From: Yersinia rohdei ATCC 43380
GTDB lineage: Bacteria > Pseudomonadota > Gammaproteobacteria > Enterobacterales > Enterobacteriaceae
DNA length: 64,000 nt
Assembly (NCBI RefSeq): GCF_000173775.1
Contig: NZ_ACCD01000011.1
Location: 1 to 64,000, forward strand
Direction: 5' to 3'
Below the pieces are notes generated by a model. That model was given only the letters and a program-made list of their open reading frames with translations. It was not told where the DNA came from and made no database searches. Below, in pieces: positions 62,529-64,000 of the stretch (positions are counted from its first letter, which is position 1; each line of letters starts with the position of its first letter). A program made the translations under genes and the position numbers.

Positions 62529-64000
62529 ATGCTGATCCCCTCAAAACTAAGCCGCCCGGTACGGCTGCAAAATACCGTGATACGCGACCGTCTGTTGGTT
62601 AAGTTATCCGGTGTAGCAAATTATCGCCTGACATTAATAAATTGCCCAGCTGGGTACGGTAAAACCACATTGATAGCGCAGTGGGCCGCCGACCAGTCTG
62701 ATCTCGGCTGGTATTCTCTGGATGAAAGTGACAATCAGCCGGAACGTTTTGCCAGCTATCTGATTGCCGCCGCCCAATTGGCCACCGGCGGTCATTGCAG
62801 TAAAAGTGAAGCGCTGAGCCAAAAACATCAATACGCCAACCTTTCTGCTCTGTTTGCACAATTATTTATTGAGCTGTCTGATTGGCACGGCCCGCTTTAT
62901 CTGGTTATTGATGATTACCATCTGATTACCAATGACGCCATTCATGAAGCAATGCGGTTTTTCCTGCGCCATCAGCCAGAAAATTTAACCTTAATCCTGC
63001 TCTCCCGCACCTTGCCACCTCTGGGTATTGCTAACCTGCGGGTGCGCGACCAGTTGCTGGAGCTGGGGATGCAACAGTTGGCATTTAATCATCAGGAAGC
63101 CCAGCAATTCTTCGAATGCCGCTTATCTGTGCCACTGGAACAAGGTGATAGCAGCCGGCTCTGTGATGAGGTTGAAGGTTGGGCGACGGCGTTACAGCTG
63201 ATCGCGCTATCCTCACGTCAGCCAAACTCCTCGGCACAAAAATCGGCAAAACGTCTGGCGGGGCTGAATGCCAGCCATTTGTCAGATTATTTGGTTGATG
63301 AGGTGCTGGATCAGGTTGATAGTGATTCCCGCGCCTTTCTGCTGCGCTGCTCAGTATTACGTTCCATGAATGATGCGCTGATTGTCCGCCTGACCGGTGA
63401 AGATAATGGTCAGCAGCGGCTGGAGGAATTAGAGCGGCAAGGATTATTTATTCATCGCATGGATGATAGTGGCGAATGGTTCTGTTTCCATCCATTATTT
63501 GCCACTTTCTTACGTCAGCGCTGCCAATGGGAATTGGCTCTGGAACTCCCGGAATTACACCATGCCGCCGCTGAGGGCTGGATGGCGCTGGGCTATCCCG
63601 CCGAAGCTATTCACCACGCATTGGCCTCCGGTGATGTCGGTATGCTACGTGATATTTTGCTGCAACATGCTTGGGCGCTGTTTAATCACAGCGAACTGGC
63701 GTTGCTGGAACAATGTTTGGTCGCGCTGCCTTATTCTTTATTGGTACAAAACCCTGAACTGGCATTATTGCAGGCCTGGCTGGCGCAAAGCCAACATCGC
63801 TATGGTGAAGTAAATACCCTGCTTGAACGGGCAGAATCGGCCATGTTGGACAGGAAAATCCCTATCGATGAGATTTTACGCGCTGAATTTAATGCGCTGC
63901 GCGCCCAGGTTGCTATCAATGCTGGCAAACCGGATGAAGCAGAAAAACTGGCGGCAGATGCACTGAAAATTCTGCCGATGGCTAACTTCTACAGCCGGAT
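62529..64000 (+). CDS. malT: Maltose regulon activator MalT (partial, 3' end outside window)
   Basis: Open to the window edge: the first 490 codons of a protein of about 900 residues, no stop codon seen. N-terminus [13 protein letters not shown] matches E. coli MalT. The ATP-binding Walker A is [11 protein letters not shown] near residues 38-48 and Walker B is [12 protein letters not shown] near 122-133, followed by the winged-helix and SUSP-like helical repeats. The C-terminal LuxR-type DNA-binding domain lies beyond the window. With ATP and maltotriose it activates malPQ (divergent here) and the maltose uptake genes. Confidence 0.96.
   Translation, partial: MLIPSKLSRPVRLQNTVIRDRLLVKLSGVANYRLTLINCPAGYGKTTLIAQWAADQSDLGWYSLDESDNQPERFASYLIAAAQLATGGHCSKSEALSQKHQYANLSALFAQLFIELSDWHGPLYLVIDDYHLITNDAIHEAMRFFLRHQPENLTLILLSRTLPPLGIANLRVRDQLLELGMQQLAFNHQEAQQFFECRLSVPLEQGDSSRLCDEVEGWATALQLIALSSRQPNSSAQKSAKRLAGLNASHLSDYLVDEVLDQVDSDSRAFLLRCSVLRSMNDALIVRLTGEDNGQQRLEELERQGLFIHRMDDSGEWFCFHPLFATFLRQRCQWELALELPELHHAAAEGWMALGYPAEAIHHALASGDVGMLRDILLQHAWALFNHSELALLEQCLVALPYSLLVQNPELALLQAWLAQSQHRYGEVNTLLERAESAMLDRKIPIDEILRAEFNALRAQVAINAGKPDEAEKLAADALKILPMANFYSR

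Overview
The window is a chromosomal segment of an enterobacterium, most likely a Yersinia species. The gene order follows the Escherichia coli yheT-crp-nirB-aroK-mrcA-ompR-feo-malT region almost gene for gene. The proteins are close to but distinct from those of E. coli, and the intergenic spaces carry about eight ERIC-type repeats, a density typical of Yersinia. The species call is inference. I saw no rRNA, tRNA, CRISPR array, insertion sequence, prophage or replication origin.

Layout. 0-3.6 kb: two glycosyltransferases (GT2, GT9), a PhzF-family isomerase and a LysE-type exporter; this end does not match the E. coli order. 3.6-13.9 kb: yheT-yheU, prkB, yhfA, crp, yhfK, argD with tandem ARG boxes, pabA, yjgR, ppiA. 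14.2-16.7 kb: a small accessory locus with a GH4 6-phospho-glycosidase and a LacI-type regulator behind two inverted-repeat operators. 17-25.2 kb: tsgA, a lone codA, then nirBDC-cysG with well-preserved NarL and FNR sites. 25.3-31.6 kb, minus strand: the aroK-aroB-damX-dam-rpe-gph-trpS cluster. 32-35.8 kb, minus strand: hofMNOPQ, in which hofQ is split by an apparent one-base frameshift between its signal peptide and its secretin body. 35.9-45.8 kb: mrcA, nudE, igaA, yrfG, hslR-hslO, pckA. 46-51.4 kb: ompR-envZ, greB (in the opposite orientation to that I recall for E. coli) and tex. 52-57.2 kb: feoABC with a Fur-type promoter and an ERIC element in its leader, bioH, gntX, nfuA. 57.7-64 kb: malPQ diverging from malT, which runs off the window.

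How the parts work together. Crp is encoded here and probably acts on malT in the same window. Nitrite reductase (NirBD), its channel (NirC) and the siroheme synthase that makes its cofactor (CysG) form one anaerobic nitrite-to-ammonia module. FeoABC imports ferrous iron under similar low-oxygen conditions. MalP and MalQ degrade maltodextrins under MalT. OmpR/EnvZ and IgaA are envelope sensors, and PBP1A and DamX act in the cell wall and septum. Most of the window is conserved housekeeping. I found no clear new multigene system. The most notable points are the hofQ lesion, the repeat inserted in the feoA leader, the paired operators of the GH4/LacI locus, the tandem repeat pair between nfuA and malQ, and the greB orientation.
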